Source of the DNA: Gammaproteobacteria bacterium
Lineage (GTDB): Bacteria; Pseudomonadota; Gammaproteobacteria; Pseudomonadales; Cellvibrionaceae
DNA: 64,000 bases
NCBI GenBank assembly: GCA_021151625.1
Contig: JAGKWY010000010.1
Coordinates: 1-64,000 of the forward strand
Reading direction: 5' to 3'
In this document: one piece after another, positions 45,101-52,022 of the stretch
Position numbering within the stretch: the first letter of the stretch is position 1
Layout of the letters: each line of letters begins with the position of its first letter
Notes under the pieces: model-generated
The model's database searches: none
Seen by the model: only the letters and a program-made list of their open reading frames with translations
Told to the model about the DNA's origin: nothing
Position numbers and translations under genes: made by a program

Positions 45101-48100
45101 CGTTCGCTGTCGCTGAGTTGCGAGTCATCGATAACCCTGGTGGAAACTTGTGCATTAATTTGCGGAGCTGGTAGTTGTTTACGATCAACCTTGCCACTGG
45201 GATTTAACGGCATTTTCTCCAGCACTACAAATTCGGCGGGCACCATATAATCAGGTAAGGATTCTGCGAGGTGGTACCCTAGTTGTTCAATGGTAACGGA
45301 TGTGCGAGCTACCAGATACGCACATAAAAAATCTTGCCCGGCATTATTTTTGAGTGCAGTGACTGTGGCTTCGCGTACCGCGGCGTGCATTAGCAATGCA
45401 TTTTCAATTTCACCGAGCTCAATACGGAAACCGCGAATTTTTACCTGGTGATCCAGTCGTCCCAGGTATTCGATATTGCCATCCTCCAACCAACGACACA
45501 AGTCGCCAGTGCGATACATGCGTTGCCCTGGGAAAAATGGATCGGACAAAAATTTCTCGGCCGTTAATTCGGGTTTATTAATATAACCGCGCCCAACACC
45601 TGTGCCGGAAATATACAGTTCCCCGGCAATTCCCTGTGCTACCAGTTGTTGTTGGTTATCGAGAATATGCAAACGAATATTGTCGATGGGTTTTCCAATA
45701 GGAACGCGAGTTACCTTGCCGTTTACCGGGCAGTCGTAATAGGTCACATCAATGGCGGCTTCGGTGGGGCCATAGAGATTAATCAGCTGTGCGCCGGATT
45801 GCGCATAAATTAAGTGATTAAATTCCTCCACCTGATGCGGGTTCAAGGCTTCGCCACTGGCAAATACAAAGCGCAAGCTATTCAGGTTCCAGTGGTTATG
45901 CTGATGGGCGGCCAAAAACTCCAGCGATGCGGTGAGCATGGAAGGCACAAAATGCAAAATGGAAATACGCTGTGCTTCAATGCAGGAAAAAATCTGTTGC
46001 GGATCTTTTTCTGCCTCGGGCGCAATAAAATATACCGAGGCCCCCGCGAAGGACCACCAGAATAATTCCCATACCGACACGTCAAACGTATAGGGTGTCT
46101 TTTGCAAAATGACATCGGAACAGGATAGGGGGTATTTATCCTGCATCCAGTAAATGCGATTCACCACCGCACGGTGTTCGACCATGGCACCTTTAGGGCG
46201 ACCGGTAGAACCAGAGGTGTAAATGATATAAGCCAAATCATCTGGCCCGGCTTGTAGTGGCGGGTTAGTTTCCGGGCCGCTTAATAGCGATGCATCATCC
46301 AGGGTAACTATTTTCCCCGCATATTGTGCGGCGCGCGTGCGATCCTTTGAGGTAGTAATTAATACCGGCGCATCGCTGTCCGCCAGCATATATTCAATTC
46401 GCTCTGGCGGCAGAGTGGGAGCTATCGGCAAATAGGCTGCACCTGCTTTAACAATGGCGAGTATCGCAATCGGCATTTCCAGGCTGCGCTCCAGCATTAC
46501 CGCAACTATCTGGTTTTTGCCGATCCCCGCTGCAATCAGTTGATGCGCCAGTTGATTGGCTTTTGTATTGAGTTGGCTATAGCTGAGTGATTCTTCTGCA
46601 AAACCGACAGCGACTTGCTCCGGTGTTTTAACCACTTGCTGCTCAAAAATGCTGGCTAGCGTCTGGTGCTTCGGATAATGCTTTTCAGTGCTATTAAATT
46701 CATGCAGCAATTTGTAGCGCTCATGTTCATTTAACAAGCTGAGCGCACCTAATTGCGCAGTAGGTTGTTCCACCATCTGCTGCAAGAGCACAATAAAATG
46801 CTGGCCGAGTGTTTGGATGCGCTGCTCATTGAACAAGTGGCTGGCATATTCCAGTTCGAACTGGATATGCGTGCCCTTATCAACAGCGTCCAACGTTAAA
46901 TCGAATTTTGCTTGTTGGTAGGCGATAGCTAAGGGATTCACTACCAGTGTTGTTGTAGTAATTTCTGGTATTGCATCTGCTTGCAATACCAGCGCGCAGT
47001 CGAACAAGGGGTTGCGGCTTAAATCGCGCACTAGCCTGAGATCTTCAATCAGTTGTTCGAAAGGATAGTGTTTGTGCAAAAACGCCTGACTGGTATTGGT
47101 TTTTATTTCTTGTAAAAACTCAGGCAAATATTTAGCGGGTGATGGATAAGAACGCAGGGGCAAGGTATTTACAAATAATCCCACCAACTCGCCAAAATTT
47201 TCGTCCGGGCGATTACTCACGGGAGTGCCTACTACAATATCTTCATGGCCTGTGTATTTGGCTAACAGCAGGTTATAAGCTGCCAGCAATAACATAAATA
47301 AACTGACATTGTTTTGGCGAGCCAGGTTTCTAACTGCGTCACTGTGAGCCTCACTCAATGAGAAACTGAGGCGTTTTCCAGAAAATTGTTGCTGGGCAGG
47401 GCGAGTGTAATCCGTTGGCAAATCCAGGCTGGGCAGGGTGCCGGAAAATTGTTGTTGCCAATAATCTGCTGCCTGCTGCCACGCCGGGCTTTGCCGCCAA
47501 GCAGTTTGCAGTTGGATAAAATGACGATAATTAACGGGCAAGGGCGACAAATATTGCTGTTCGTAAAGCGCAAACAAATCGTGCAGAAAAATATTGATGG
47601 ACAAACCATCGGCCACCAGGTGATGCATATCGATAAGCAAGACATATTCTTGCGCTTCACCTTGCCACAGTTGTGCGCGCACCAGTGGTGGATTATTCAA
47701 GTCGAATGGACGTACAAAATCCTGCAGTACATTCGCTAGCCAGCTGGATGCATCGGCGGAAATGCTTGCAGATGAATTCGAAGATAAATTAACCGATAAG
47801 GAGAGTGGTAATAATTTTTGTTCGAGCGAAAAATTATCGGCACTTATGAATTGCTGCAATAACTCGCCCTGGTTTTCATAGAAGCGACTACTCAATAGTG
47901 GATGGCGTGTTAGCAATTGCTTAAATGCAACTTCCAACTGCCAAAAATTTATTGGGCCGCTAATTACAAAAGCGCCGTACATATTGTAAGCGGTTTCGGT
48001 AGTTTCCAGTTGCTGCAAAATATACAGGCGCTGTTGTGCGGAGCTGAGTGAAAATGGTGAGTCAATCTGCACCTCAGTTTGCATTGATGTATTGCTTGGG

Positions 48101-51100
48101 TTAATTGCAGCGGTTGTGGTCGTTAACTTTGTTGTTAACAATCCGGCCAAGTCTGCCAGGCGTGACTGCTGGAAAATATCGGCAGCTTCGGCCGCAATAC
48201 CGGCTTTGCGCAGGCGATTAACCAGTTGGATATTGCTGATAGAATCGCCCCCCAAGCGGAAAAAATCATCGTTGCAAGTTGGGCGTTCAACATTGAGCAC
48301 TTCAACCCAAATTGCGGCAATGGCTTGTTCCAGCGGTGTCTGGGGTAATTCCTGCTCGCTACTGTTGGTGGTTAGATCTGGTTCAGCCAATGCTTTACGA
48401 TTGATTTTGCCATTCGCGGTTAAGGGTAATACCTCCAGCCAGAGGTAAGCCGCAGGCAGCATATAATCAGGTAAATTGTGTATCAGATCGTTAGCCAATA
48501 GTTCATTGGTAACCGGTGTTGTTTTAGCTACACAGTAAGCGGCGATATAATTTTCACCGCGCGCATCGCGCCAGATTTTAACGGCTGCATCTTTTACTTG
48601 CGGGTGTTTCATGAGTGCCGCTTCAACATCGCCCAATTCAATGCGATAGCCGCGCACTTTCACCTGGTCATCATTACGGCTGCGAAAATGCAATTGGTGG
48701 TTATCGGTAAGCTCAACACTGTCCCCGGTTTTGTAAATACGTTGCAATTCCATGCCAGGCAGGGAATGCCAGATAAAACTGGCGGCGGTTTTTTCGGTAT
48801 CGTGGATATATTCGCGCGCAAGGCAGTGACCACCGATATAAAGCTCGCCGGGCAAATTAAAGCCGGTGGGATAACCTTGTGGGTCGAGCACAAAATAATA
48901 ACTATTGTTGATCGGGTGACCCAGGTGGATAGCACTGCTATCTATTCCTTTAAGTAATGCTGTTGACGACCAGACAGTGGCTTCGGTGGGGCCGTACATA
49001 TTCCACAATTCTACTCGTGGAAACTGACCGAATTTTTCTAGTAATGCGGGAGGCAGGGCTTCACCGCCGCACAGGGCTTTAAAGTTTGTATCGGGTTGCC
49101 AGTCGGCGTGGAATAACATCTTCCAGGTGGCCGGGGTGGCCTGCATCATATTCACATTGTGTGTTTGTATCAGCTCGCGCAGTGCAAATGCATCACGTAC
49201 CTGATCGCTGGTGGCAAGCGCCAGTGTGGCCCCGTTAAGCAAGGGTAAAAATAATTCCAATACGTGAATATCAAAACTGATAGTAGTCACTGCCAGCAGT
49301 GTAGTGTTGGCAGTTATTCCAGGCGCAGTGGACATTGCCGTTAAAAAATTCGCCACACTGCCTTGCTCAATAGCCACACCCTTGGGAATACCGGTAGAGC
49401 CAGAGGTATAAATAACGTAAGCGAGATCCTTGAATGAATAATTGTTTGCCTGATGAATTTCAGAAGCTTGAGTGTTGCTAATCAGTTCAGGTGAAAATAC
49501 ACAGCAGTGAATTTTCATATTCGCAAACAGCGGCGTATAAACCGCGCGCGTAATAACCCATTGCAATTGCGAATGTTCTACCACTTGTTGCAAGCGCGCC
49601 GCGGGATAGTGAGGGTCCAGTGGAATATAGGCTGCTCCGGCTTTCCATATGCCCAGTAATATCACTAACAAATCGCTGGTGCGATCCATGCATACGCCTA
49701 TACCAGCTCCGCGCGAAATTTTCTGCGCGTTTAGCCAATGCGCAAATGCACTACTGGCCTGATCCAATTGTTGATAAGTTAAGGATTGGTCCAAGCCAAT
49801 CACAGCGGTTTTATGCGGATTTTTTCGTGCTACCTGTGCAAATAAATCCAGCGCGTGGGGATAGTCTGCTACTGCAGGTGCAAATTGATTAATACCTTGC
49901 AGCGCTTGTAATTCGTACTCTGGTAGCCAGCTTACCTGGCGTAGCTCAGTGTCAGCTTGTGTTGCTAACAGGTTTATTAAATGGCGCAAGCGACCTTCAA
50001 TCCAATGCGCGTCATTGGTGGAAAAAAAGTCGCTGTGCAATTGCAAATCAAATTCAAAATCGCCCGATGTGGCGTATTGGCGAATAAACACACTGAAAGG
50101 CGTTTGATCCTGGCGATGAGTCAGGGGCTTGGGGGTAATTTGTAGATCAGCGCTATTAATTTGGCTGTAGGCAAAATCCTCATAGGATACAAATACATCA
50201 TAAAGCCGTTCGCGCCGTTCGCCGGTTGCATTATTGCTTTCCTTTTGGTTGACCAGCTGCTGGTTTATATCCCGATGTATTTGGCCGAGTGAATAATCCT
50301 GATGGCGAAAATCGCGCAATAAATTTTGTCGTATCTGCGCTAAGAGTTCGTTGTAAGAACTGGTTAGGGGCGCATTAATACGTGTGGGCGATGTATCTGC
50401 CAACATGCCGATGATCTGCTTGTTGCGTGCATTATTGCGCTTGTGCAAGGGGGTACCAATCACCAGGTCGCGGCTGCCGGTTGCACGCATAAAATAACAA
50501 TAAACCAGCGCGAGCATTGCATGAAACGTGGAGGCATTTTGTTGTTTGGTCAGGGCTAGCAGTGGCGCAATGGCTGTTGCGCTGACCAAAAACTGATGGC
50601 GATTGCTGGTATAGCCTGATTTTGCAGTGAGCAAATTTTTACTGCGTTGTATCAATAAATGATCGGGGCTATTGGCTAGTCGCTCCTGCCAGTATGCGCG
50701 TTGTTTTTGCAGGTTGGTTGTTTTTGTATCAATAGGTTGTTGAGTTTTGCTTTGGATAAATTCCCAATAGTCGGGCGATGGAAGAGGGATGTTGCCATCT
50801 TCGCTGTGGTAATTATCCATAACGCGTTTAATAAACAGCGCATAGCTCCAGCCATCCATAATCAGGTGATGGGTTTTTAAATAGAGCCAGTGCTCATCTT
50901 GCGCAATTTTGCAAATGGCGACTTGAAAGAGTGATTTATGCAGGTTCAAGGGTATTGCAAAGTTGTGTTCTAGCCACTGCTGTGCTTTGCCACAAGCTTC
51001 CTGCCGGTTTTGCGTAGCCTGATAAAAATCCAGCCATTCAATTGCTGGTTGTTCAGGCGGCAACAGGTATTGCTGTGGCAGTTCTGTGGATAAATCCAGC

Positions 51101-51294
51101 TGCAAATGAAATGCAGATTCTGTTTGGATAACTGTACTAACTGCAGAGATTAAGCGCGCTGCATCCAGGGTGCCAATAATCTGAAAGTAGCCACCAATGT
51201 TATAGCGGCCGCTATCGGGCACGCGCTGTTGATCCAGGAAAATATCCAGCTGGGATGACGTTAACGGGGTTTTCGGGGGATTGATAATGTCCAT
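36193..51294 (-). CDS. Four-module non-ribosomal peptide synthetase, C-A-T / C-A-T-E / C-A-T / C-A-T-TE
   Basis: The 5033-residue multienzyme builds a tetrapeptide on one chain. Rough boundaries: C 10-440, A 470-960, T 990-1060; C 1085-1530, A 1540-2040, T 2060-2130, E 2145-2580; C 2620-3070, A 3100-3630, T 3645-3705; C 3745-4190, A 4200-4700, T 4715-4780, TE 4800-5020. All four condensation domains keep HHxxxDG, all adenylation domains keep the TSG(S/T)TG loop and the A10 lysine, and all carriers keep GG(D/H)S. The thioesterase has GYSAGG. Specificity residues by eye indicate Gly, Ser (epimerised to D), Pro and an uncertain, probably basic residue. No MbtH or phosphopantetheinyl transferase gene is present. 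It is divergent from a methyltransferase/carbamoyltransferase operon. Confidence 0.93.
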   Translation of the reverse strand: MDIINPPKTPLTSSQLDIFLDQQRVPDSGRYNIGGYFQIIGTLDAARLISAVSTVIQTESAFHLQLDLSTELPQQYLLPPEQPAIEWLDFYQATQNRQEACGKAQQWLEHNFAIPLNLHKSLFQVAICKIAQDEHWLYLKTHHLIMDGWSYALFIKRVMDNYHSEDGNIPLPSPDYWEFIQSKTQQPIDTKTTNLQKQRAYWQERLANSPDHLLIQRSKNLLTAKSGYTSNRHQFLVSATAIAPLLALTKQQNASTFHAMLALVYCYFMRATGSRDLVIGTPLHKRNNARNKQIIGMLADTSPTRINAPLTSSYNELLAQIRQNLLRDFRHQDYSLGQIHRDINQQLVNQKESNNATGERRERLYDVFVSYEDFAYSQINSADLQITPKPLTHRQDQTPFSVFIRQYATSGDFEFDLQLHSDFFSTNDAHWIEGRLRHLINLLATQADTELRQVSWLPEYELQALQGINQFAPAVADYPHALDLFAQVARKNPHKTAVIGLDQSLTYQQLDQASSAFAHWLNAQKISRGAGIGVCMDRTSDLLVILLGIWKAGAAYIPLDPHYPAARLQQVVEHSQLQWVITRAVYTPLFANMKIHCCVFSPELISNTQASEIHQANNYSFKDLAYVIYTSGSTGIPKGVAIEQGSVANFLTAMSTAPGITANTTLLAVTTISFDIHVLELFLPLLNGATLALATSDQVRDAFALRELIQTHNVNMMQATPATWKMLFHADWQPDTNFKALCGGEALPPALLEKFGQFPRVELWNMYGPTEATVWSSTALLKGIDSSAIHLGHPINNSYYFVLDPQGYPTGFNLPGELYIGGHCLAREYIHDTEKTAASFIWHSLPGMELQRIYKTGDSVELTDNHQLHFRSRNDDQVKVRGYRIELGDVEAALMKHPQVKDAAVKIWRDARGENYIAAYCVAKTTPVTNELLANDLIHNLPDYMLPAAYLWLEVLPLTANGKINRKALAEPDLTTNSSEQELPQTPLEQAIAAIWVEVLNVERPTCNDDFFRLGGDSISNIQLVNRLRKAGIAAEAADIFQQSRLADLAGLLTTKLTTTTAAINPSNTSMQTEVQIDSPFSLSSAQQRLYILQQLETTETAYNMYGAFVISGPINFWQLEVAFKQLLTRHPLLSSRFYENQGELLQQFISADNFSLEQKLLPLSLSVNLSSNSSASISADASSWLANVLQDFVRPFDLNNPPLVRAQLWQGEAQEYVLLIDMHHLVADGLSINIFLHDLFALYEQQYLSPLPVNYRHFIQLQTAWRQSPAWQQAADYWQQQFSGTLPSLDLPTDYTRPAQQQFSGKRLSFSLSEAHSDAVRNLARQNNVSLFMLLLAAYNLLLAKYTGHEDIVVGTPVSNRPDENFGELVGLFVNTLPLRSYPSPAKYLPEFLQEIKTNTSQAFLHKHYPFEQLIEDLRLVRDLSRNPLFDCALVLQADAIPEITTTTLVVNPLAIAYQQAKFDLTLDAVDKGTHIQFELEYASHLFNEQRIQTLGQHFIVLLQQMVEQPTAQLGALSLLNEHERYKLLHEFNSTEKHYPKHQTLASIFEQQVVKTPEQVAVGFAEESLSYSQLNTKANQLAHQLIAAGIGKNQIVAVMLERSLEMPIAILAIVKAGAAYLPIAPTLPPERIEYMLADSDAPVLITTSKDRTRAAQYAGKIVTLDDASLLSGPETNPPLQAGPDDLAYIIYTSGSTGRPKGAMVEHRAVVNRIYWMQDKYPLSCSDVILQKTPYTFDVSVWELFWWSFAGASVYFIAPEAEKDPQQIFSCIEAQRISILHFVPSMLTASLEFLAAHQHNHWNLNSLRFVFASGEALNPHQVEEFNHLIYAQSGAQLINLYGPTEAAIDVTYYDCPVNGKVTRVPIGKPIDNIRLHILDNQQQLVAQGIAGELYISGTGVGRGYINKPELTAEKFLSDPFFPGQRMYRTGDLCRWLEDGNIEYLGRLDHQVKIRGFRIELGEIENALLMHAAVREATVTALKNNAGQDFLCAYLVARTSVTIEQLGYHLAESLPDYMVPAEFVVLEKMPLNPSGKVDRKQLPAPQINAQVSTRVIDDSQLSDSERQLLEIMRALLNNPHLGLDDNFFHYGGDSIRAIQFCARAAQQGYTLSIKDIFKHPSVRLLCQNTLQQLLPQTTTHQPVTGKIELTPIQQAFFEQRLTQPNAYCQYIILQTQRFIQNQLHQALNNLVQQHPLLGTKVITTKTEALAQPYQLHITDNQQQLWKDTQLVQRKITAANSDEIEYELSQLLQDLHNSIALDKALYAAGVLSTATQDYLLISIHHLIIDGVSWRILLDDLNYFYQNLGDATPIQFLPLSTTPNQWINASKACVQTSHLQKQFSYWQAVQKSIPAALLEKAEEIITGDLQTESISDCLTTNETLPLLTRAHTAYNTDTQDLLIAAFALAWQQWTGKLRVALDLESHGRHLPFDPLDSSRSIGWFTAIFPWVLDLDRSASLNHKIQNIKESLRRIPDKGIGFGLLKYFGTEVQQQQLRTSGPDILFNYLGHLDTGNQAWRLCSTGLYSSPQNCRSHSIEITMAVKDGTLEWTIHYSGKQFSAFRVDKFNQLLRAQLLEIAVHCCQQPIALQTPSDLGDAHYSLETYRQLAQRLESHGPITAIRKLTPTQAGIYFHAQQQQANQPESQLYYEELGLYLNQALDAKPLQQALNQLSSKHSILRSLFIQEGTEEVRQIVCENARTTVKFSDISTLAINAQEEWLSQQKHQLRTAGFDWQLPLLGLHLFKINEQKSLLLFTYHHLILDGWSCATLIDELLRNYLQLQHACLPYPAEQQITEQQITEEYSTTPAADFGDYLVWLAEQNPEPARAYWRAQLADINDKTRLPGETIAENSVYSLQETEYQLPANYLQGLQQLAAYHEVTLSTLIQAAWGLLLQRYNNSDDALFVSVVSGRTAPVAGIEHMLGLFINSIPVRIPAPHINQHDSATQDIQQWLGKLQDTHLQAEQHAFIGLADIASAANIATDLFRHLLVFENYPLQDRLLGNNLRIDRISLYEQTHYDFNLLVQPAEQLSFRFIVNTQVHPAASVARIAEHLLALLRSWVDNAQVCVDSKSNVLTNAIPAAAEIQELIALGTAPRIPLTQADNLITRFLQQQQLAPTALAVCDSTTQINYTQLAQQARQIAQHLLARGISSEQPVALLANRSCQMVAALLGILQSGAVVVPIDPHLPEERIHYLLTDSTASCVLVDKVNTELAQARPDLKQHVISQWLAAPVVAESIDAIELPALANSQLLYLIYTSGTTGTPKGVMLEQRNLLALIDSQKNQGLLQFNKQVLQFATHSFDVCYQEIFSTLVAGGCLHIIDEQLKRDADYLLEFIHINSIDTLFLPTAYLKFLFSTPERIAQIPACVEQIITAGEQLLVSPHLRQFLQASKVLLHNHYGPSETHVVTTQVLSHQHAIADIPPIGTPINGTEIYLLDRHGKLQPRGALGEIFIGGASVGRGYWQKPSLTQERFLTVSDFAALTGNAYFSSAEFLAANGERIYRTGDLGYWSESGELIYLGRGDQQVKVRGYRIEPGEIEACLRKQAEVHEAAVIAQRDPHGNNYLIAYLVLDVASLEVASTDSALAAIKQALANQLPAYMQPAFYVPLAQLPMTPNGKLDKRALPDATLTTDSNAQKPTSKIQLRLASFWQELLGIPEPHLDADFFALGGHSLNTAALASRIQREWNITISLKELFSTRTLVLQAELITTKHKKQMKEVAQAVATIAEEKISSALLTTPINNNSCFMPEQWIPLSSAQQRLYVLDQLAGPNTNYNIPFVAQLQHTTNLQQLETALQQLVERHSILRVRIAIHEGQPMQTLTHEPITIQHCAISAEELDTHLVNWVKPFDLHQQPLMRIQLLHIESTQTYWLLMDLHHIIADGVSIEILLRELMVLYKGEMLSVPEYDYAALINRQSHWQHTTNYQTQKHHWLNRFHQLPPVLELPLDFPRSPERSTAGAEFSLPLDTDLTNALENFAQQQGTSVFAVALTAYALWLWRYSGETDMAIGIPVSGRSQTEFTNIPGLMVNSLALRIHLDTEQTAQACVQTIAAQLLDDLQHQDFPFDALVNVLELPRNPGRNALFDTMFSLGSDWLGNAGAQELFIPHSLPVTEAKFDLAMSLDQRQGQYLLSVNYATSLFTATRATAMGQHYLEMLQQLLAHPQQLLRNLNCISVAEYQQLTLNFNKTTMSYSRESSIALEFEKMAARYSDRLAVHDDEGTLTYRELNELANQIAACLIQRGPIQQGHSQQGHSQQGQSQQGLPGLTQQMFVGVMLERSRYWIASMLALLKAGAVYMPIAPDWPEERIRTILRDANAPLLICTQDVANGLTTNNCRKIYLDNLIADAKNYSAENSSTATSATDLAYVIYTSGSTGIPKGVLVEQRSVLNLTQWAGREYNLEHNTRMLQLTSPGFDVSIEETLVPLLNGAAVFILDDDSKMDKQKFTHFVQQHRIQIVELVPSLLADYLLDNCAMESLALVITGAEHLDPLLKDQILARGYRLHNVYGPTETTVNATSKACHPDDDTIGKPMANSSAWILDKCGRIQPIGVPGELCISGDNLARGYHQREELTAEKFIANPFVARARLYRTGDLASWTDAGEIRFIGRIDQQVKIRGYRIETGDVENRLMSIAGIQQAIVVVRNQDTASASLCAYYTSPEALNDKEIHAQLAQWLPEYMIPAQFIYLDAIPLTTNGKVDKRALPQPDTIIRTDYLPPRTPIEYQLADLWSNLLGGSSYSIDEDFFRVGGHSLLAIKLLAGINQQWNIALKLTDIFTHSTLEQLAGLIQQHCKQGTENIATAHYQLLNPSSEKNLFLFPPALGEAAIYAQLSLQLVDYRFYCFNYLDDPQRLEIYADTISTAQTNGKIFLFGYSAGGNLAFEVARVLEARGHQLGGLILLDSVRREAAGNAREPAQIAQELKDAFARNQLELDEAMLAPLVDQAYRYGHYIEQLINRGSLQAPVHLIKANIPVDTVEDYGWAELTAQLHIYAGKGEHLELLAEPNLTHNAAIIAACLSEETHEVSAFVTAAEIVELELP
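36240..40060 (-). other. NRPS module 4: C-A-T-TE, basic residue suspected
   Basis: The code from GFDVSIEETLVPLL, IVELVPSLL, LVITGAEHL and NVYGPTETTVNAT is D-V-E-E-I-G-V-V-N-K. It shares six of ten positions with the ornithine code DVGEIGSIDK, and two acidic residues line the pocket, so Orn, Lys or Arg-like substrates are favoured but unproven. The condensation domain has HHIIADG, the carrier FFRVGGHSLL, and the terminal thioesterase GYSAGG near residue 4867 releases the chain by hydrolysis or cyclisation. Confidence 0.55.
38515..38590 (-). repeat. 18-base tandem repeat inside the module-4 adenylation domain
   Basis: Near-identical 18-base units (TGACCTTGTTGACTATGA-like on the plus strand) encode IQQGHSQQGHSQQGQSQQG in a loop between adenylation cores A1 and A2. 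The other three adenylation domains lack this insert. The repeat keeps frame and probably varies in copy number between strains. Confidence 0.85.
40180..43440 (-). other. NRPS module 3: C-A-T, predicted proline
   Basis: The code from SFDVCYQEIFSTL, TLFLPTAYL, IITAGEQL and NHYGPSETHVVTT is D-V-Q-F-I-A-H-V-V-K, one residue from the proline code DVQLIAHVVK. Pipecolate or a substituted proline cannot be excluded. The condensation domain keeps HHLILDG and the carrier FFALGGHSLN. A short in-frame repeat (QQITEQQITEE) sits in a condensation-domain loop near 42905-42940. Confidence 0.75.
43560..48050 (-). other. NRPS module 2: C-A-T-E, predicted D-serine
   Basis: The code read from FDVSVWELFWW, ILHFVPSML, FVFASGEAL and NLYGPTEAAIDVTYY is D-V-W-H-F-S-L-I-D-K, which matches the serine code of EntF-type domains closely. 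The carrier (FFHYGGDSIR) is followed by an epimerisation domain with SIHHLIIDGVSWRILL, DLESHGR, SIGWFTAIFPW and LFNYLG, so the residue should be presented as D-serine. The next condensation domain (LTPTQAGIYFHA) looks like a D-accepting one. Confidence 0.85.
48120..51270 (-). other. NRPS module 1: C-A-T, predicted glycine
   Basis: The condensation domain is complete (KTHHLIMDGWS near residues 140-150) even though this is the first module, so it may accept an acyl starter or be silent. The adenylation domain shows SFDIHVLELFLPLL, MMQATPATW, ALCGGEALP and NMYGPTEATVWSS. Read against GrsA this gives the code D-I-L-Q-L-G-M-V-W-K, close to the known glycine code DILQLGLIWK. The carrier has FFRLGGDSIS. 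Confidence 0.7.
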
Positions 51295-51430
51295 CTAAAC
51301 AAGCACCTATCACTATAAGCATCTATCACAAACGCTGTTGCAAGATTGTAAGTAAATGTAACTGTAACTGTTGCAAATGCAGTGCAGTTGTGTTTTGAAA
51401 ACAGCACTCGGTGCGCAGCGTTTAAGCGCG

Positions 51431-51458
51431 CGATTGTTGCTGTTTAAACATGCAATCG
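51431..51458. promoter_or_regulatory. Palindromic site upstream of the peptide synthetase
   Basis: CGATTG (51431-51436) and CAATCG (51453-51458) flank the perfect palindrome TGTTTAAACA (51441-51450). It lies about 140 bases upstream of the synthetase start. This is a plausible operator for a dimeric regulator, with no known regulator assigned. Confidence 0.45.
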
Positions 51459-51677
51459 TTTCAGGTTCGTAGAGGTGTGCAGTGGTAGTTGTTTGTTTTT
51501 AATTTGATCTTTAAATTATTTTTTGTGCAGGAAATTATTTCTTCTGACAAATAAGAAAACTATTGTGATCCAATGTAACTACAAAATCATTAAGTTTTTA
51601 TGATTTATAAAACTATTTACAGGTTACCTATACAAAGGTGTCACATAAATCATCTTTTGTTTGCTGATTGAAAAAAC

Positions 51678-51717
51678 AGCAAATAATTTTTTTGATGACA
51701 GGAAAAAATTATTTGCT
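51678..51717. terminator. 15-base perfect hairpin in the divergent region
   Basis: AGCAAATAATTTTTT (51678-51692) and AAAAAATTATTTGCT (51703-51717) form a perfect stem with a ten-base loop. It lies about 305 bases before the methyltransferase start and 385 from the synthetase. It may insulate the two promoters or attenuate a leader transcript. Confidence 0.5.
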
Positions 51718-52022
51718 ATATTGCCGCGCCGTTGAGCGGGGTAATGGACTAAAGGTTAAATATTTAATTGAATGTTAGTTTGCTAAGTGGTTAATAAATT
51801 TTTAATACTTAATCGATAATATGATAGTTAACAGTTTCACATGTTTACTATTTAATCTGACTTGAAACAAAAAAATACAATTTGTTAATGGTCAGAAATT
51901 TAAATTGAATTTATAAACGTAAAAAATCTATAAAACATTTTTAAATGTTAGTTTCACAATGACCACAAGCAGCTCGGAGTAGACGCGGACAATAGTCCTG
52001 ATGGACTACCTGAGGTACTACG

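Larger units (their letters stand above)
51295..52022. promoter_or_regulatory. AT-rich divergent control region of the peptide cluster
   Basis: This 728-base gap without any convincing open frame separates the synthetase from the methyltransferase gene and is much richer in A and T than its flanks. It contains a palindrome at 51431-51458, a terminator-like hairpin at 51678-51717 and a small hairpin just before the methyltransferase ribosome-binding site at 51993-52008 (TAGTCC-TGAT-GGACTA). ATGTTAGTTT occurs at about 51772 and 51946. Both cluster promoters must lie here. Confidence 0.6.
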
